From Alitta virens (taxonomy: Eukaryota; Annelida; Polychaeta; Phyllodocida; Nereididae): a DNA stretch of 64,000 bases. The notes below the pieces were generated by a model. It ran no database searches. It had not been told where the DNA came from and saw nothing but the letters and a program-made list of their open reading frames with translations. The position numbers and the translations under genes are program-made. How positions within the stretch are numbered: the first letter of the stretch is position 1; every line of letters starts with the position of its first letter. Where the stretch lies: NCBI GenBank assembly GCA_932294295.1, contig OW028574.1, positions 10,612,215 through 10,676,214 of the forward strand, given 5' to 3'. Below are positions 63,444 to 64,000 of the stretch, one piece after another.

Positions 63444-63709
63444 ATGATGGGCGACCAATCACTCCAAGATGCTTCAGCCCCCACCAAAAGGCCATCAAAT
63501 GCTGTTCAGGGATCTTCAAACCCCTCCAAAAAGGTCAGTTAATTTTGTTAATTATTTATTGCTAAGGGTATTTATGAAAGAAACAAATGACGGCCGTTAT
63601 CAATTGCCTATCATTTCATTTATAGAGTAAAGACGACGATGACCGAGGTTTTCTTGAGCACCCCCGGATGGGTGTTAACTACGTCCCAGAATTTCTGAAT
63701 ACAAACTTG
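63444..63709 (+). CDS. First two coding exons of a spliced gene running right (partial)
   Basis: Exon 1 (63444-63533) starts MMGDQSLQDASAPTKRPSNA and ends at a GTCAGT donor. Exon 2 (63626-63709) follows a TTCATTTATAG acceptor, reads SKDDDDRGFLEHPRMGVNYV then PEFLNTNL, and ends at a GTGAGT donor. Both junctions are phase 0, so 58 codons read through without a stop. The protein starts with a disordered basic/Ser-Pro tail; the family is not recognised. Introns of about 90 bp inside a virus-like element are unusual, so it may be an accessory gene or a neighbouring host gene. Confidence 0.55.
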
Positions 63710-64000
63710 GTGAGTGCAATTATTTTAGAGAGTTTTAATTTTTAATTTTTCCCATGATAATTAAGACTAAGATGATTGCTTTATGAAATTCAACTTTCTC
63801 GTTAAGTAATGAAATCATAATAAATCATAAAACAACAGCCGTTCTGAACTGGGCAAAAAAAAATACGGCAGTTCTGAACTAGCCAAAATTGCGCTTCTGG
63901 CTTAAAATTTGTTATTTTTTAAATTTATTGTAGTTGAATTATTTTACTTTACCGTGCTAATTGGTGGTTTTAGTTTATTAAATTACATCAGTTTGTTAAA
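63710..64000 (+). promoter_or_regulatory. Intron or intergenic end with motif array 4 (forward)
   Basis: TACGGCAGTTCTGAACT lies at 63864-63880, and a variant CAGCCGTTCTGAACT at 63836-63850. A half copy, GCGCTTCTGG, is at 63891. They point towards whatever lies beyond the right edge. No exon is seen to 64000. Confidence 0.5.

Larger units (their letters stand above)
51950..64000 (+). mobile_element. Polinton/Maverick (adintovirus-like) endogenous virus, right end beyond window
   Basis: The combination of a retroviral-type integrase, penton-like protein, double-jelly-roll capsid protein and FtsK/HerA-type packaging ATPase, tightly packed on one strand, is diagnostic of Polintons and their adintovirus relatives. 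Spacing is virus-like: several genes are 6-60 bp apart and two overlap by one base. DNA polymerase B and the adenain-type protease are not seen in the window; they may lie further right or be lost. The left boundary is placed at the 163-bp tandem array by inference only, since no terminal inverted repeat was identified. Confidence 0.85.

Overview
The window is animal (metazoan) nuclear DNA: AT-rich, with GT-AG introns, a well-conserved vertebrate-like SIRT2 gene, CD225/dispanin genes, and a dense load of transposons. The repertoire (DUF6589 gene, P-element, piggyBac-type and Gypsy elements, Polinton/Maverick virus-like element, Ulp1-PHD gene) is typical of a marine invertebrate. A deuterostome or mollusc is possible, but the species cannot be fixed from sequence alone.

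Layout. 1-3.9 kb is gene-poor, with several short repeat arrays and palindromes. 3971-11528 (+) is a complete 15-exon sirtuin gene (SIRT2 type, 397 aa) with a tandemly duplicated, same-length, same-phase 55-nt exon that should be spliced in a mutually exclusive way; its introns hold three inverted-repeat elements. 11.5-15.9 kb is non-coding with a GC-rich hairpin and a pair of X-box motifs. 15.9-16.9 kb (+) holds the end of a gene joining a Ulp1-type cysteine protease to a PHD finger. 18.4-20.4 kb (-) holds two CD225/dispanin genes, the second broken by a TGA in place of a Trp codon. 22.3-24.5 kb has a 20-bp repeat array, a palindrome and a 5'-truncated, frameshifted RecQ-like helicase. 25.3-26.4 kb is a five-copy 217-bp tandem repeat. 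26.6-27.0 kb is a LINE reverse transcriptase relic. 27.3-29.9 kb (-) is the 3' part of a spliced DUF6589 gene whose exon phases all agree. 30-37.8 kb is non-coding, with a 30-bp-arm hairpin and a TTAA-flanked piggyBac-type element (33675-34830). 37.8-39.8 kb (-) is a decayed P-element/THAP9-like transposase. 40.4-41.2 kb (-) is a LINE endonuclease relic.

41158-51154 (-) is a roughly 10-kb Ty3/Gypsy LTR retrotransposon with a 299-bp TG...CA 5' LTR, PBS, gag with zinc knuckle, PR-RT-RH-IN, and an extra downstream ORF with C2H2 fingers and a coiled coil. It is inactivated by stops and frameshifts, and its 3' LTR is cut to about 70 bp.

51.9-64.0 kb is most of a Polinton/Maverick (adintovirus-like) endogenous virus that probably runs off the right edge. 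It carries a retroviral-type integrase with a chromodomain-like tail, a penton-like protein, a basic core-like protein, the double-jelly-roll major capsid protein, a packaging ATPase, a small basic protein, a lysine-rich repeat protein and a tandem PC4-domain protein, all on +. These are followed by smaller genes on both strands, some spliced. No DNA polymerase B or adenain-type protease is visible. The capsid and packaging genes together would form and fill a particle, the integrase would insert the genome, and the PC4 protein probably binds single-stranded DNA or acts in transcription. A 15-bp motif, TACGGCASTTCTGAA, recurs in four small arrays; three lie just upstream of, and point towards, a candidate transcription unit. 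Integrase and capsid genes are frameshifted while the ATPase and several small genes remain open, so this copy is decayed but not ancient.
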